Of a DNA stretch of 64,000 bases, positions 46,177 to 55,431 are shown in pieces. The first letter of the stretch is position 1. The number at the start of each line of letters is the position of its first letter. The notes under the pieces are model-generated. The model did not search any database, was not told the origin of the DNA, and worked only from the letters and a program-made list of their open reading frames with translations. This stretch comes from Bacillus_BD sp963708895. Its GTDB lineage: Bacteria > Bacillota > Bacilli > Bacillales > Cytobacillaceae. The translations under genes were made by a program, and so were the position numbers. The DNA lies in the NCBI GenBank assembly GCA_963708895.1, contig CAVPUE010000002.1, forward strand, positions 186,001 to 250,000, in the 5' to 3' direction.

Positions 46177-47934
46177 ATGTGGAGAAAAAGAGCCTTAATC
46201 ATTGTCTGTCTATTTGTTAGCCTTTTCATGCTTTTAATTGGAAGATTAATGCAGATCCAACTTTTTGAAACACAATCCTTTTCTAAACATGAAGTTAATT
46301 TATTAGAGGAAAGTGTAGCACAAAGATCGCAGGAAATTGTCATTGATAGTGGAAGAGGAGGATTTCTCGACAAGGAAGGAAATTCACTTACCCATCAAAC
46401 AATACCTGTTTTGATTCTTTTTCCTTTTTTGAAAAATACAGATTGGGATGCTGAAAAAATCGCAAACATTATAAATGTCTCACCACAGACGTTTATCAAC
46501 ACGATTGATAAAGCAAAAGAACCTTTTGCTTATGGAACTCCAAAGCCGATGTCCCTTACAAAAAGGCAAATGGAGGAGATTAATGCCTTGCAAATCCCTG
46601 GAGTTTTTGCTGTTGAGAAAAAGATTGCACTGGATTATAATCCAGCAGAACACTTAGTAGGGATTACTGGACAAAATGAAAGAGTTCTGGAATCTCGTTA
46701 CCCCGAAAAGAAATTATCTCCAAAAACTTCAATTGGATTAACAGGATTAGAGAGAAGTTTTGACGAATTTATATTACCAGAGGGTGAAGCAAAACTGGTC
46801 TTTCATGTCGATGCAAGTGGCGGACCTTTATTTGGGATCAATGTTAAATATGTGGAGCCTGCAAATCCCTTTTACCCTATTAATATTCGCACAACAATCG
46901 ATTCGAATCTTCAGGAAATAGCCCAAGAGATTTTAGATAAACATGCAGTAAAAAAGGGTGGACTTGTGTTGCTTGATATCAAAACAAATTCAGTTTTGTC
47001 GATGGTATCTCGTCCGAAGATCAATCAAAAAGACCCATTTAATGACCATTCAGGTAATATTGAAAATGTCATGTTAAATGAACAAATTACTGGATCTGTT
47101 TTTAAAACGGTAGTGGCTGCTGCTGCGATTGAAAATGGATTAGATGATCAAGGGCGTTTATTTGATTGTAGCGTGAAGATTAATGGAGAACGGGACGCAG
47201 CACATGATTATGGAAGCTTAAATTTTTCTGACAGTTTTGCAAGAAGTTGTAATAATACATTTGCGACATTGGCTAAAGAATTACAAGCAATTGATACGAA
47301 TATGTTAGAAGACTATGCAAATCAGCTGTCTTTTACGGGGCTTTCAGGATGGCATGGAGATATTTATCATTACGATAATTTTAAACAAGTGCCTGAAGAA
47401 GATAAGGGACGAATATTTTTATCGGACGAGGCGAGAAAGGATCGTAATTTTATTGGTCTAACCGGTATTGGTCAACATGAAGTACGAGCTACGCCGCTTT
47501 CAGTTGCGAATATGATGGCGACGATTGCAAGAGGAGGAAAGAAGGAAATGGTGCGGTTGGCATCAGCCATTGAATATAAAAATGGTTCATCCTTACTTAC
47601 TTTTAAAGAAAAAAAACTCGAGGGGAGAACGATCTCAGCTTCTACGGCGACTAAACTTCAAAAGCTTTTGCGTGAGGTAGTAACCCATGAGGAAGGAACT
47701 GGTAAGTGGTATCAAGGTCTTCCTTATGAAGTCGCTGGAAAATCGGGTACAGGTGAAACAGGGAAATTTTATCATGATCAGCAGTTGTATAATAAATGGT
47801 TTGCAGGTTTTTTCCCTTACCAGAATCCAAAATATGCATTAGTTGTTGTCAATTTAGATGTTACGGAAAATGAAGGGGCGATTAGTCCAATCTATGCGGA
47901 TTTAGTTCAGTCTATTTATGAATATGATCAATAG
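46177..47934 (+). CDS. pbpI: Class B penicillin-binding protein PbpI (PBP4b)
   Basis: 585 residues. N-terminal membrane anchor (LIIVCLFVSLFMLLIGRLM), dimerisation part with RGGFLDKEGNSL (the usual RG-I-DRNG start), and transpeptidase domain: active-site Ser in GSVFKTVVAAAA (SxxK), SCNNTF (SxN), and KSGTGE (KTG-type, here KSGTG). Makes peptide cross-links in peptidoglycan; in B. subtilis pbpI (yrrR) is associated with sporulation under SigF. Its ribosome site is inside a hairpin. yrrS follows after 122 bp. Confidence 0.93.
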   Translation: MWRKRALIIVCLFVSLFMLLIGRLMQIQLFETQSFSKHEVNLLEESVAQRSQEIVIDSGRGGFLDKEGNSLTHQTIPVLILFPFLKNTDWDAEKIANIINVSPQTFINTIDKAKEPFAYGTPKPMSLTKRQMEEINALQIPGVFAVEKKIALDYNPAEHLVGITGQNERVLESRYPEKKLSPKTSIGLTGLERSFDEFILPEGEAKLVFHVDASGGPLFGINVKYVEPANPFYPINIRTTIDSNLQEIAQEILDKHAVKKGGLVLLDIKTNSVLSMVSRPKINQKDPFNDHSGNIENVMLNEQITGSVFKTVVAAAAIENGLDDQGRLFDCSVKINGERDAAHDYGSLNFSDSFARSCNNTFATLAKELQAIDTNMLEDYANQLSFTGLSGWHGDIYHYDNFKQVPEEDKGRIFLSDEARKDRNFIGLTGIGQHEVRATPLSVANMMATIARGGKKEMVRLASAIEYKNGSSLLTFKEKKLEGRTISASTATKLQKLLREVVTHEEGTGKWYQGLPYEVAGKSGTGETGKFYHDQQLYNKWFAGFFPYQNPKYALVVVNLDVTENEGAISPIYADLVQSIYEYDQ

Positions 47935-48056
47935 TAGAATCTAGTGAATCCTTTGTACCTTTTAATACGTCTAATATTATGATATAGTTTAAATCGTTTT
48001 ATAAGTTCTACTGAATAAATAATATTTAGACTTCTTTTGAGAGAGGAGAATGAATC

Positions 48057-48713
48057 TTGAAACAAGATAAAGACCCGTTATCAGAAAACTCACGTTTAAA
48101 TCAGAGAGTAAAAAGAAAGAAAGCGAATGTGATCTTAAATTCTTTGATTATCATCGTATTACTATTGATAGTCATTGTTTCGATTAATATTTTTGGTAAG
48201 GATGACAAATCGATAGCCGAAAGTAATGGAGAACAAACCGTATCTAGTACTGTAGAGAAAGATTCTGAAACCAAGGGAGAAACAGACAAGACTAATCGTG
48301 ATCAGAAAGAATCAGCAGTAAATGACGATAGTTCTGATGAAAATCAAAATGAACAAGACGAAAAGATAGATGAAGAGGAACTAGTAGAATCAGAAGACGA
48401 AAGTGACACGGATGAAAATGAAAGTATTGAAAATCCTGATTGGGACTCTGTTGGAACTTCACAAACTGAACCAGCACAGGATTATGTAAAAGATAGTGTA
48501 GATTGGAACGAACAAATGCGAGCCATTTCATCTGCTACAGGATTTGATCAAGGTAAAGGTGATACATTAGTTAGAATTGGAAATAATGGTCCCAAAAAAT
48601 CTACTGCCACGGTATTAATAAAAGAAACCAACCAAAAATTCCGCGTAAATATTGAGTGGATTGATGGTGAAGGCTGGAAACCAGCGCTTGTAGAAGAAGT
48701 GAATAAATCATAA
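48057..48713 (+). CDS. yrrS: YrrS-like protein, DUF1510
   Basis: 218 residues: basic start (RLNQRVKRKKANVILN), one membrane helix (SLIIIVLLLIVIVSINIFG), a long acidic linker rich in Glu, Asp, Ser (about residues 60-125), then the DUF1510 domain (DYVKDSVDWNEQMRAISSATGF and KFRVNIEWIDGEGWKPALVEEV). TTG 48057 follows GAGAGGAG. Linked to pbpI as in B. subtilis. Role unknown; the layout suggests an extracellular domain on a flexible stalk. Confidence 0.88.
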   Translation: MKQDKDPLSENSRLNQRVKRKKANVILNSLIIIVLLLIVIVSINIFGKDDKSIAESNGEQTVSSTVEKDSETKGETDKTNRDQKESAVNDDSSDENQNEQDEKIDEEELVESEDESDTDENESIENPDWDSVGTSQTEPAQDYVKDSVDWNEQMRAISSATGFDQGKGDTLVRIGNNGPKKSTATVLIKETNQKFRVNIEWIDGEGWKPALVEEVNKS

Positions 48714-48714
48714 A

Positions 48715-48748
48715 ATAAAAAATCCCCCAATTTTGAGGGATTTTTTAT
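48715..48748. terminator. Bidirectional terminator between yrrS and ald
   Basis: AAATCCC and GGGATTT arms around CCCAATTTTGA, with A-run before and T-run after; convergent genes on both sides. Confidence 0.8.
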
Positions 48749-48781
48749 TTTATATTAGGATTATTTCGTAAAGAGCCTTTT

Positions 48782-49912
48782 TTAAAGAGCATTTATTTCC
48801 TTTTCTAGTGCTTTTTCAACTGGTACATATTCATAGCCAAGGTCTTTTGCAACTGTTTCATAAGTTACTTCACCGTGCGCAGTGTTTATACCGAGTTTTA
48901 ATGCAGGGTTTTCAATGATTGCTTTTGCAATCCCTTTGTTCGCAATTTGAATACCGTAAGGAACTGTTGCATTTGTAAGAGCCATCGTTGAAGTTCTTGC
49001 AACCGCACCAGGCATATTAGCAACACAGTAGTGTACAACATCGTGTTTAACAAATGTTGGGTTGTCATGAGTTGTTGCAATAGAGGTTTCTATAGATCCA
49101 CCTTGGTCAATCGCAGGGTCAACAACCACTGAACCTGGTTTCATTGTTTTAATCATTTCTTCCGTAACTAATTTAGGTGCTTTTGCGCCAGGAATTAAAA
49201 CGGCTCCAATCACTAAGTCAGATTCTGCAACACATTTGGCAATATTATATGGACTTGACATTAATGTCTGAATAGAATTACCGAAGATATCGTCTAATTG
49301 ACGAAGACGATCTGCATTAATGTCAAGGATGGTTACATCTGCGCCAAGACCGATGGCCATTTTTGCCGCATTTGTTCCCACATTACCACCACCAACGATG
49401 GTAACTTTCCCACGTTCAACCCCTGGAACACCCGAAAGAAGGATTCCTTTTCCACCATACGTTGTTTGTAAGTAGTGTGCACCAATTTGTGTCGCCATAC
49501 GTCCTGCAACTTCACTCATTGGTGCAAGTAAAGGAAGTGCACGTCCAACTTGAACGGTTTCATAAGCAACACCGATTATCCCTTTTTCAAGCAATTCTTT
49601 AGCTAATTCGGGATCAGCTGCTAAGTGTAAGTAAGTAAACAAAATTAATCCTTCACGGAAATATTTATATTCATTTTCAAGCGGCTCTTTCACTTTCATA
49701 ATCATATCAGCCTGAGTCCAAACATCACCAGCATCCTCAATGATTACTGCACCTGCTGCTACATATTCTTCATTCGTAAAGCCGCTTCCGATTCCAGCAT
49801 TTGTTTCAATAAGAACTTTATGACCGGCTTGAACGTATGAGACAACACCAGCTGGAGTTAATGCTACTCGGTTTTCGTTGTTTTTAATTTCCTTAGGTAC
49901 ACCAATAATCAT
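48782..49912 (-). CDS. ald: Alanine dehydrogenase Ald
   Basis: 376 residues. NAD-dependent oxidative deamination of L-alanine to pyruvate, needed for growth on alanine and for sporulation in B. subtilis. MIIGVPKEIKNNENRVALTPAGV at the start (substrate Arg and Lys), LILFTYLHLAADPEL (catalytic His), NAD loop VTIVGGGNVGTNAAKMAIGLGADVTILD, and VDPAIDQGGSIETS. ATG 49912 follows GGGAGG. The upstream region (on the minus strand) carries three helically phased direct repeats at 50001-50095. Confidence 0.97.
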   Translation of the reverse strand: MIIGVPKEIKNNENRVALTPAGVVSYVQAGHKVLIETNAGIGSGFTNEEYVAAGAVIIEDAGDVWTQADMIMKVKEPLENEYKYFREGLILFTYLHLAADPELAKELLEKGIIGVAYETVQVGRALPLLAPMSEVAGRMATQIGAHYLQTTYGGKGILLSGVPGVERGKVTIVGGGNVGTNAAKMAIGLGADVTILDINADRLRQLDDIFGNSIQTLMSSPYNIAKCVAESDLVIGAVLIPGAKAPKLVTEEMIKTMKPGSVVVDPAIDQGGSIETSIATTHDNPTFVKHDVVHYCVANMPGAVARTSTMALTNATVPYGIQIANKGIAKAIIENPALKLGINTAHGEVTYETVAKDLGYEYVPVEKALEKEINAL

Positions 49913-50000
49913 CTAATGATTCCTCCCTTTGTTGCGAAATGTATTGATTTCTACAATATATGTAATTCATGTTACAAAGTGTGCCATTTCAACAATCTAT

Positions 50001-50095
50001 TATATAACAATAATAGCATAAGTAGATATTTTTGAAAATTGTTATATAACAATAAAAGATGAAACTATGTCATTTTTATGTCTACTATATAACAA
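50001..50095 (-). promoter_or_regulatory. Three phased direct repeats upstream of ald
   Basis: TATATAACAA occurs at 50001-50010, 50043-50052 and 50086-50095, spaced 42 and 43 bp, i.e. about four helical turns. The middle one is part of the 16-bp palindrome ATTGTTATATAACAAT. They lie 89-183 bp ahead of the ald start. Binding sites for an ald regulator such as AdeR or an Lrp-like protein are possible; this is inferred. Confidence 0.55.
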
Positions 50096-50120
50096 GCCTA
50101 TCCAACATTATCTAAATTAA

Positions 50121-50336
50121 TTATATAGATGCTTTGTTAGCTTTAAAATGGACAACAGCTGAGTAAAAGGTTCTTCCGTTTTCATCTACATGCATTTGGT
50201 GCGAGACAGAGTGAACGCGGAGAAGTAATGCTTTGTTATTCTCAATTTGTTCATTAATCTTTTTTTCTAATGATTTAATTTCTACTGCCTCGAAAAACTC
50301 TATTTTATCCTCAATCATATCCAGTCGAAGATTCAT
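50121..50336 (-). CDS. yrzA: Small protein, DUF2536 (YrzA-like)
   Basis: 71 residues: LDMIEDKIEFFEAVEIKSLEKKINEQIENNKALLLRVHSVSHQMHVDENGRTFYSAVVHFKA is the DUF2536 pattern, with a helix followed by a small beta sheet. Role unknown. ATG 50336 is preceded on the minus strand by AAAGGATGG. Position between ald and yrrT fits yrzA of B. subtilis. Confidence 0.82.
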   Translation of the reverse strand: MNLRLDMIEDKIEFFEAVEIKSLEKKINEQIENNKALLLRVHSVSHQMHVDENGRTFYSAVVHFKANKASI

Positions 50337-50430
50337 GACAATCCATCCTTTCTTACTATCATTTATTTTACCTTATTAAACCAGATTATTAAATCTATAG
50401 ATGGCAAATGAAAGCACCAAATATCCATTA

Positions 50431-50459
50431 ATTCATACTATAGGAATAAGAATAGTATG
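50431..50459 (+). promoter_or_regulatory. Inverted repeat upstream of yrrT, candidate CymR site
   Basis: CATACTAT (50434-50441) and ATAGTATG (50452-50459) flank AGGAATAAGA. The AT-rich context with TAGGAATA resembles the sort of site bound by CymR ahead of yrrT in B. subtilis, but I cannot match a full consensus. Confidence 0.35.
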
Positions 50460-50474
50460 TGGGGATGGGGTCAT

Positions 50475-51113
50475 ATGGGAAATGAGTTTGTTGATTTATT
50501 TGATAAATGGGCAAGTGATTATGATCAAACTGTATCTGGTCATGATCTAGAATATCAAAATGTTTTTCTGCACTATGATCGTATTTTACAAAATGTAGCA
50601 GATCGATCACATGGAAATGTGTTAGAATTTGGACCTGGTACTGGAAATTTAACTTTGAAACTAATCGGGCGAAACCTGCATGTTGTAGGTGTTGAACCAT
50701 CTAGTGAAATGAGAAAAATGGCTAATAGAAAGCTGAAGAATAAAGCACAAATTGTTGAAGGTGATTTTTTCAATTTTCCACAAGATCTTCCGTGTCAAAC
50801 CATCGTAAGTACGTATGCTTTTCATCATCTAACAGACTCTGAGAAAGCTGAAGCCATTGCTTTATATAGCGGGATTCTTCCAAGTAGTGGGAAAATTATT
50901 TTTGCAGATACGATATTTGAATCCACTTCAACCTATCAAAATGTGATTAAAGATGCAATAAATAAAGGTTACGAACATTTAGCAAAGGACTTGCAGACCG
51001 AATATTATACTACAATTCCAGTACTATCCTCAATTCTTACAAACAATCATTTCGATTTCAAATTTGAGAAGTGTAATGAATTTGTTTGGATCATGGAAGC
51101 AACAAAGAAATAA
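50475..51113 (+). CDS. yrrT: SAM-dependent methyltransferase YrrT
   Basis: 212 residues. Starts GNEFVDLFDKWASDYDQTVSGHD as in B. subtilis YrrT; SAM motif VLEFGPGTGNLTLKL, acidic loop VVGVEPSSEM, EGDFFNFPQ, and TIVSTYAFHHLTDSEK. Substrate not known; the gene is the first of the methionine-to-cysteine operon. ATG 50475 is chosen from family alignment; GGGGATGGGG serves as ribosome site. In B. subtilis mtnN comes next; here mccA follows directly and mtnN is 3.6 kb away. Confidence 0.93.
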   Translation: MGNEFVDLFDKWASDYDQTVSGHDLEYQNVFLHYDRILQNVADRSHGNVLEFGPGTGNLTLKLIGRNLHVVGVEPSSEMRKMANRKLKNKAQIVEGDFFNFPQDLPCQTIVSTYAFHHLTDSEKAEAIALYSGILPSSGKIIFADTIFESTSTYQNVIKDAINKGYEHLAKDLQTEYYTTIPVLSSILTNNHFDFKFEKCNEFVWIMEATKK

Positions 51114-51157
51114 GAATGAAAGAAATGAGAGTTCCTTACGTAAAGGGGGAGGAGATC

Positions 51158-52081
51158 TTGCAAATTTTTGATCATGTTCATAAATTAATTGGAAATACAC
51201 CACTTATAGAAATAAATCAATTTCAGCTTCCAAAAGGAGTTCGTTTATTTGCCAAATTGGAGTTTATGAATCCCGGTGGAAGTGTAAAAGATCGTCTAGG
51301 CTTAGAATTGATTGAGGATGCTTTCGGGAGGGGATTGTTGCAGGAAGGAGGTACGATAATTGAACCGACTGCGGGTAATACAGGAATTGGTTTAGCGTTA
51401 GCCGCATTAAATCGTCGTATCAACGTCATTTTATGTGTACCTGAAAAATTCAGTCAAGAAAAACAAGAAATCATGAAAGCTTTGGGCGCAAAAATTGTTT
51501 TAACCCCAACAAAGGCAGGAATGATTGGAGCCATTCAAAAAGCAAATGAGCTACAAAAGGAAATTCCCGGCTCATTTATTCCAAGTCAATTTTCGAATCC
51601 TGCAAACCCTGAAACCTATTATAAAACATTAGGTCCTGAAATTTGGGAAGCACTCCATGGGAAACTGAATGTGTTTGTTGCAGGAGCAGGTACAGGTGGA
51701 ACATTTATGGGAACTTCACGCTTCTTAAAAGAGAAAAATCCTTTGATCAAAACCGTAATTGTTGAACCAGAGGGATCTATCTTAAATGGTGGGGAAACAG
51801 GTCCACATAAAACGGAAGGAATCGGTATGGAATTTCTACCACATTATATGGACCCCGCTTATTTCGATGAAATTTATACGATTTCTGATGATGTAGCCTT
51901 TCAATATGTGAAAGAGTTAGCCTTGAAAGAGGGACTTCTTGTCGGAAGTTCATCCGGGGCAGCACTATCAGCGGCTTTAACGGAAGCAAATAAGTCCAAA
52001 GCAGGAACAAATCTTGTAGTGATATTTCCAGATGGAAGTGAGCGTTATTTAAGTAAGAAAATTTATGAAGGAGGGATATAA
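51158..52081 (+). CDS. mccA: O-acetylserine-dependent cystathionine beta-synthase MccA
   Basis: 307 residues. PLP enzyme joining homocysteine and O-acetylserine to cystathionine in reverse transsulfuration. PLP lysine in NPGGSVKDRLGLELIE, TAGNTGIGLALAA, GAGTGGTFMGTSRFLKEKNP, and GSSSGAALSAAL. Start TTG 51158 is 6 bases behind GGGGGAGGAG; the open frame reaches further up into the end of yrrT but without support. The sequence GIGMEFLPHYMD distinguishes it from plain CysK. Confidence 0.94.
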   Translation: MQIFDHVHKLIGNTPLIEINQFQLPKGVRLFAKLEFMNPGGSVKDRLGLELIEDAFGRGLLQEGGTIIEPTAGNTGIGLALAALNRRINVILCVPEKFSQEKQEIMKALGAKIVLTPTKAGMIGAIQKANELQKEIPGSFIPSQFSNPANPETYYKTLGPEIWEALHGKLNVFVAGAGTGGTFMGTSRFLKEKNPLIKTVIVEPEGSILNGGETGPHKTEGIGMEFLPHYMDPAYFDEIYTISDDVAFQYVKELALKEGLLVGSSSGAALSAALTEANKSKAGTNLVVIFPDGSERYLSKKIYEGGI

Positions 52082-52083
52082 AG

Positions 52084-53218
52084 ATGAAACGAAAGACGAG
52101 GCTTATTCATGGTGGAGTTTCAACAGATCCTTTAACCGGAGCTGTTTCAATTCCAATCTATCAAGCTAGTACCTTTAAACAAGAGTCTGTTGGTGTTCAC
52201 AAAGGCTATGAATATTCTCGTACAGGTAATCCTACCCGTCATGCACTTGAAGAACTCATTAAAGAGTTAGAGTCAGGAGTTCGAGGATTTGCTTTTAGCT
52301 CAGGGATGGCTGCGATTACGGCTGTCATGATGTTGTTTAAAAGTGGAGACCATATTATTTTTACAGATGATGTTTATGGTGGAACATTTCGAGTGGTGTC
52401 AAGGGTATTGAATACTTTTGGAATTCAATCCAGTTTTATCGATACTAGTAACCTGGATAAGGTCAAAAATGAAATTCATCCCCATACAAAAGCTATATTT
52501 TTAGAAACCCCTACGAATCCATTACTAAAGGTAACCGATATCGAAGCGACAGTGAATCTAGCAAAGCAATTCCAATTACTTTCGATTGTCGATAACACAT
52601 TTGCGACTCCGTATTGGCAAAATCCACTGGAGCTCGGGTGTGATCTTGTTCTCCATAGTGCCACGAAATATTTGGGAGGACATAGTGATGTTGTTGCAGG
52701 TCTCGTCGTTGCTGGGAATGATACACTCGCTAGTGACCTTCATTTTATTCAAAACTCAACAGGAGGCGTACTGGGTCCACATGATTCCTGGTTACTAATA
52801 AGAGGGATGAAGACGCTTGGAATCAGAATGGAAGAGCACGAAAACAATGCAAAAAAGATTGTATCCTTCCTTGAGAAACATCCAAAAGTAAAAAAGGTGT
52901 ATTATCCAGGTCTCCTGATCTCATCCTCAGCATTTAACGGCTAAAGTACAAATGCGTGGTTTTGGAGCAATGATTTCTTTTGAAGTGGTTGGGGAGGTAG
53001 AGGTAGAGAATATCTTAAAAAAATTAAAATATTTTACTTTAGCTGAAAGTCTTGGTGCTGTAGAGAGTTTAATTTCAGTTCCTGCGAAAATGACCCATGC
53101 TTCGATTCCTGTAGAAAGACGTGAAGAATTAGGAATTTCCGATTCTCTAATTCGGATTTCGGTTGGATTAGAAGATGTTGATGATTTGATAGAAGATCTA
53201 GATCATTCGTTGAAGTAA
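52084..53218 (+). CDS. mccB: Cystathionine gamma-lyase/homocysteine gamma-lyase MccB, frameshifted
   Basis: About 377 residues restored. PLP enzyme splitting cystathionine to cysteine, alpha-ketobutyrate and ammonia. Signs: YQASTFKQESVG, YEYSRTGNPTRHALE, GFAFSSGMAAITAVM, PLP lysine in VLHSATKYLGGHSDV, TGGVLGPHDSWLLIRGMKTL. The frame moves +1 near 52910-52925, at YYPGL; restored sequence is SHPQHLTAKVQMRGFGAMISFE, then ESLGAVESLISVPAKMTHASIP. Starts 2 bp after mccA. The unshifted frame stops at 52944, losing the C-terminal domain. Confidence 0.93.
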
Positions 53219-53248
53219 AGGGATCTAATACAGGATCCCTATTTTTTT
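53219..53248 (+). terminator. Terminator after mccB
   Basis: AGGGATC and GATCCCT with an 8-base loop, followed by A and seven T. Confidence 0.85.
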
Positions 53249-53350
53249 GACAACATAGGAAGAAATTAGGTGTATAATGATAAAATTGATGTAAGGTACA
53301 AAAAAAGATAAAATAGTAAATTAAGTTGTTCTTAAGAAAAATAAGGAGTT

Positions 53351-54659
53351 ATGAAAATGACACTAAAATTGCTTTATAATGGCACGATTATCACTTGTAA
53401 TGATCAAAATGAGGTAATTAAGAATGGAGCGATTGCCATTGAGAATGGAATCATTTCCTATGTTGGGGAATCCCCTCAGGATCGAGAAGATTTTACTGAA
53501 ACGGTTGATCTAAAGGGAGATTTATTGTTACCTGGCTTTATTAATACACACGGTCATACGCCGATGTCGTTACTGCGTGGGTTTGCTGATGATTTACCAT
53601 TAAAAACATGGTTAGAAGAAAAAATGTGGCCGATTGAAGGCCAATATACACCAGAAATTGCAAAATGGGGATCATACCTATCGATCATTGAAATGATCAA
53701 AACAGGAAGTACAACCTTTGTGGATATGTACGATAATATGGATGAAATTGCAAACGCAGTTGATATATCCGGAATACGTGCAAAGTTATGTAGAGGGATG
53801 ATCGCTTTTGGTTCTGAAGAAGAGAAAAAAATGAAACTTGAAGAAGGAACAAGATTTGCTAAAGAGTGGAATAATCGGGCAAATGGTAGAATTACTACAA
53901 TGATGTCTCCTCACTCACCCTATACATGTGATCCGGAATTTATCAGTAGAATTGTAGCGAGCTCTGCTGAACTTGATGTACCCATACATATTCATATGTC
54001 AGAGACGCTCCAGGAAGTTGAACAAAATGTTCAAGAATATGGAAATCGTCCTGTCAAGCATTTAGAGGAAATCGGTGTTTTTGATCGACCGACATTGGTT
54101 GCCCATGCTGTTCACGTAAATGATGAGGAAATCGATATTCTTGCTAAGCATGATGTCAAGGTTTCCCATAATATTATTAGTAATTTGAAATTGGGTAGCG
54201 GTATTGCACCAATTCGAAAAAATGTTAGACAAGGGAATTACAATCTCATTAGGAACTGATAGTTCATCTTCAAATAATAACTTAGATTTGTTCGAAGAAT
54301 TAAAACTGGTGGCCATGTTACATAAAGGAATTGAGTTAGATGCTACTTTAATCAATGCAGAAACCGCGTTATCGATGGCAACGAAATATGGGGCTCAGGC
54401 GCTTTGGTTGGATGATCAAATCGGAACGTTAGAGGTTGGAAAAGAGGCGGATTTTATTGTGATTGACACGAATTCGCCATTTTATCAGCCTATCCAAAAT
54501 AACCCGATTTCGCACATTGTCTATTCAGGGTCTGGTAGGGACGTGAAGGATGTATATGTCCAAGGTAAGCAACTTATGAAAAATAGACAACTATTAACGG
54601 TAGATGAAGAACGAATCTATTATGAGGTAAATCGAGTCATGAAGTTATTATCAAATTAA
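53351..54659 (+). CDS. mtaD: 5'-methylthioadenosine/S-adenosylhomocysteine deaminase (MtaD-like), frameshifted
   Basis: About 435 residues restored. Amidohydrolase that deaminates MTA, SAH or 5'-deoxyadenosine to the inosine forms. Metal site: GFINTHGHTPMSLLRGFADDLPLKTWLEEKMWP (His67, His69), HIHMSETLQE, VAHAVHV, and the catalytic Asp in ISLGTDSSSSNNNLD. The frame moves +1 near 54215-54230, just before GITISLGTDS, so as given the active site Asp is lost. ATG 53351 or 53357 behind AAGGAG. It is 21 bp ahead of mtnN. Not found here in B. subtilis. The precise substrate (MTA, SAH or deoxyadenosine) cannot be read from sequence. Confidence 0.87.
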
Positions 54660-54680
54660 AGAATAATTTTGGAGGAAACC

Positions 54681-55388
54681 ATGAAAATTGGGATTATCGG
54701 TGCATTGGATGAAGAAATTTTTCATTATCGAAATGAGATGGACCTTCTTTCTGAAGAAGTGAAAGCAGGTATTACTTTTTATAGCGGAATGATAAATGGA
54801 TTTTCGGTTGTTATTTGTAAATGTGGAGTTGGAAAGGTAAATGCGAGCGTTTGTACTGAAATCCTGATTGGTCAGTTTTCAGTATCACATGTCATTTTCA
54901 CTGGTGTTGCAGGAGCTTTAGACGAAACACTTGATATTGGAGATGTTGTCGTCTCTACTGAATTGATGCATCATGATTTTGATGCGACAGCCTTTGGCTG
55001 TAAATTAGGTGAAATTCCTTATTCTGACCAATTCATTTTTGAAGCAGATCCATTCCTACAAAAACTAGCATTGACGGTAAGTGGGGAGATTGTAGGGGCA
55101 CAAAAGGTCGTGGCAGGTAGAATCCTTTCAGGAGATCAATTTATTGCCAGTCGTGAAAAGGTACAGCAACTTTCTCGTGAACTAAACGGAGCTTGTGCAG
55201 AAATGGAAGGGGCTGCTGTTGCACAGGTTTGTGAGATGCATCGTATACCCTATGTGATTATCCGCTCGATGTCAGATAAAGCAGATGGTTCAGCAAAAGT
55301 TAATTTCTTAGAGTTTACAGAAAAGGCATCTCTACATTCATTTCAAATTGTTGATGCGATGTTAAAGAATTGGGATTATGAACGATAA
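54681..55388 (+). CDS. mtnN: MTA/SAH nucleosidase MtnN (Pfs)
   Basis: 235 residues. Cleaves MTA and SAH to adenine plus the thio-sugar. KIGIIGALDEEI (start, catalytic Glu12 equivalent), VVICKCGVGKVNASVC, TGVAGAL, HDFDATAFG, ACAEMEGAAVAQVC (substrate Glu-Met-Glu), and RSMSDKADG (catalytic Asp). ATG 54681 follows TTGGAGGA. It belongs to the B. subtilis yrrT operon but is here coupled to the deaminase gene, another enzyme for the same substrate. Confidence 0.96.
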   Translation: MKIGIIGALDEEIFHYRNEMDLLSEEVKAGITFYSGMINGFSVVICKCGVGKVNASVCTEILIGQFSVSHVIFTGVAGALDETLDIGDVVVSTELMHHDFDATAFGCKLGEIPYSDQFIFEADPFLQKLALTVSGEIVGAQKVVAGRILSGDQFIASREKVQQLSRELNGACAEMEGAAVAQVCEMHRIPYVIIRSMSDKADGSAKVNFLEFTEKASLHSFQIVDAMLKNWDYER

Positions 55389-55389
55389 T

Positions 55390-55427
55390 ATAAAAAACCG
55401 CCCCAAAGTTGGAGCGGTTTTTTTAGG
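55390..55427. terminator. Terminator between mtnN and ahcY
   Basis: AAACCGCCCCAA and TTGGAGCGGTTT (one mismatch) with a short loop, A-run before and seven T after; serves two convergent genes. Confidence 0.8.
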
Positions 55428-55431
55428 AAGC

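Noticed and set aside
50457..50474. Longer YrrT start at ATG 50457
   Set aside because: That ATG forms part of the inverted repeat and the extra residues (MWGWGH) are not in the family; ATG 50475 is preferred.
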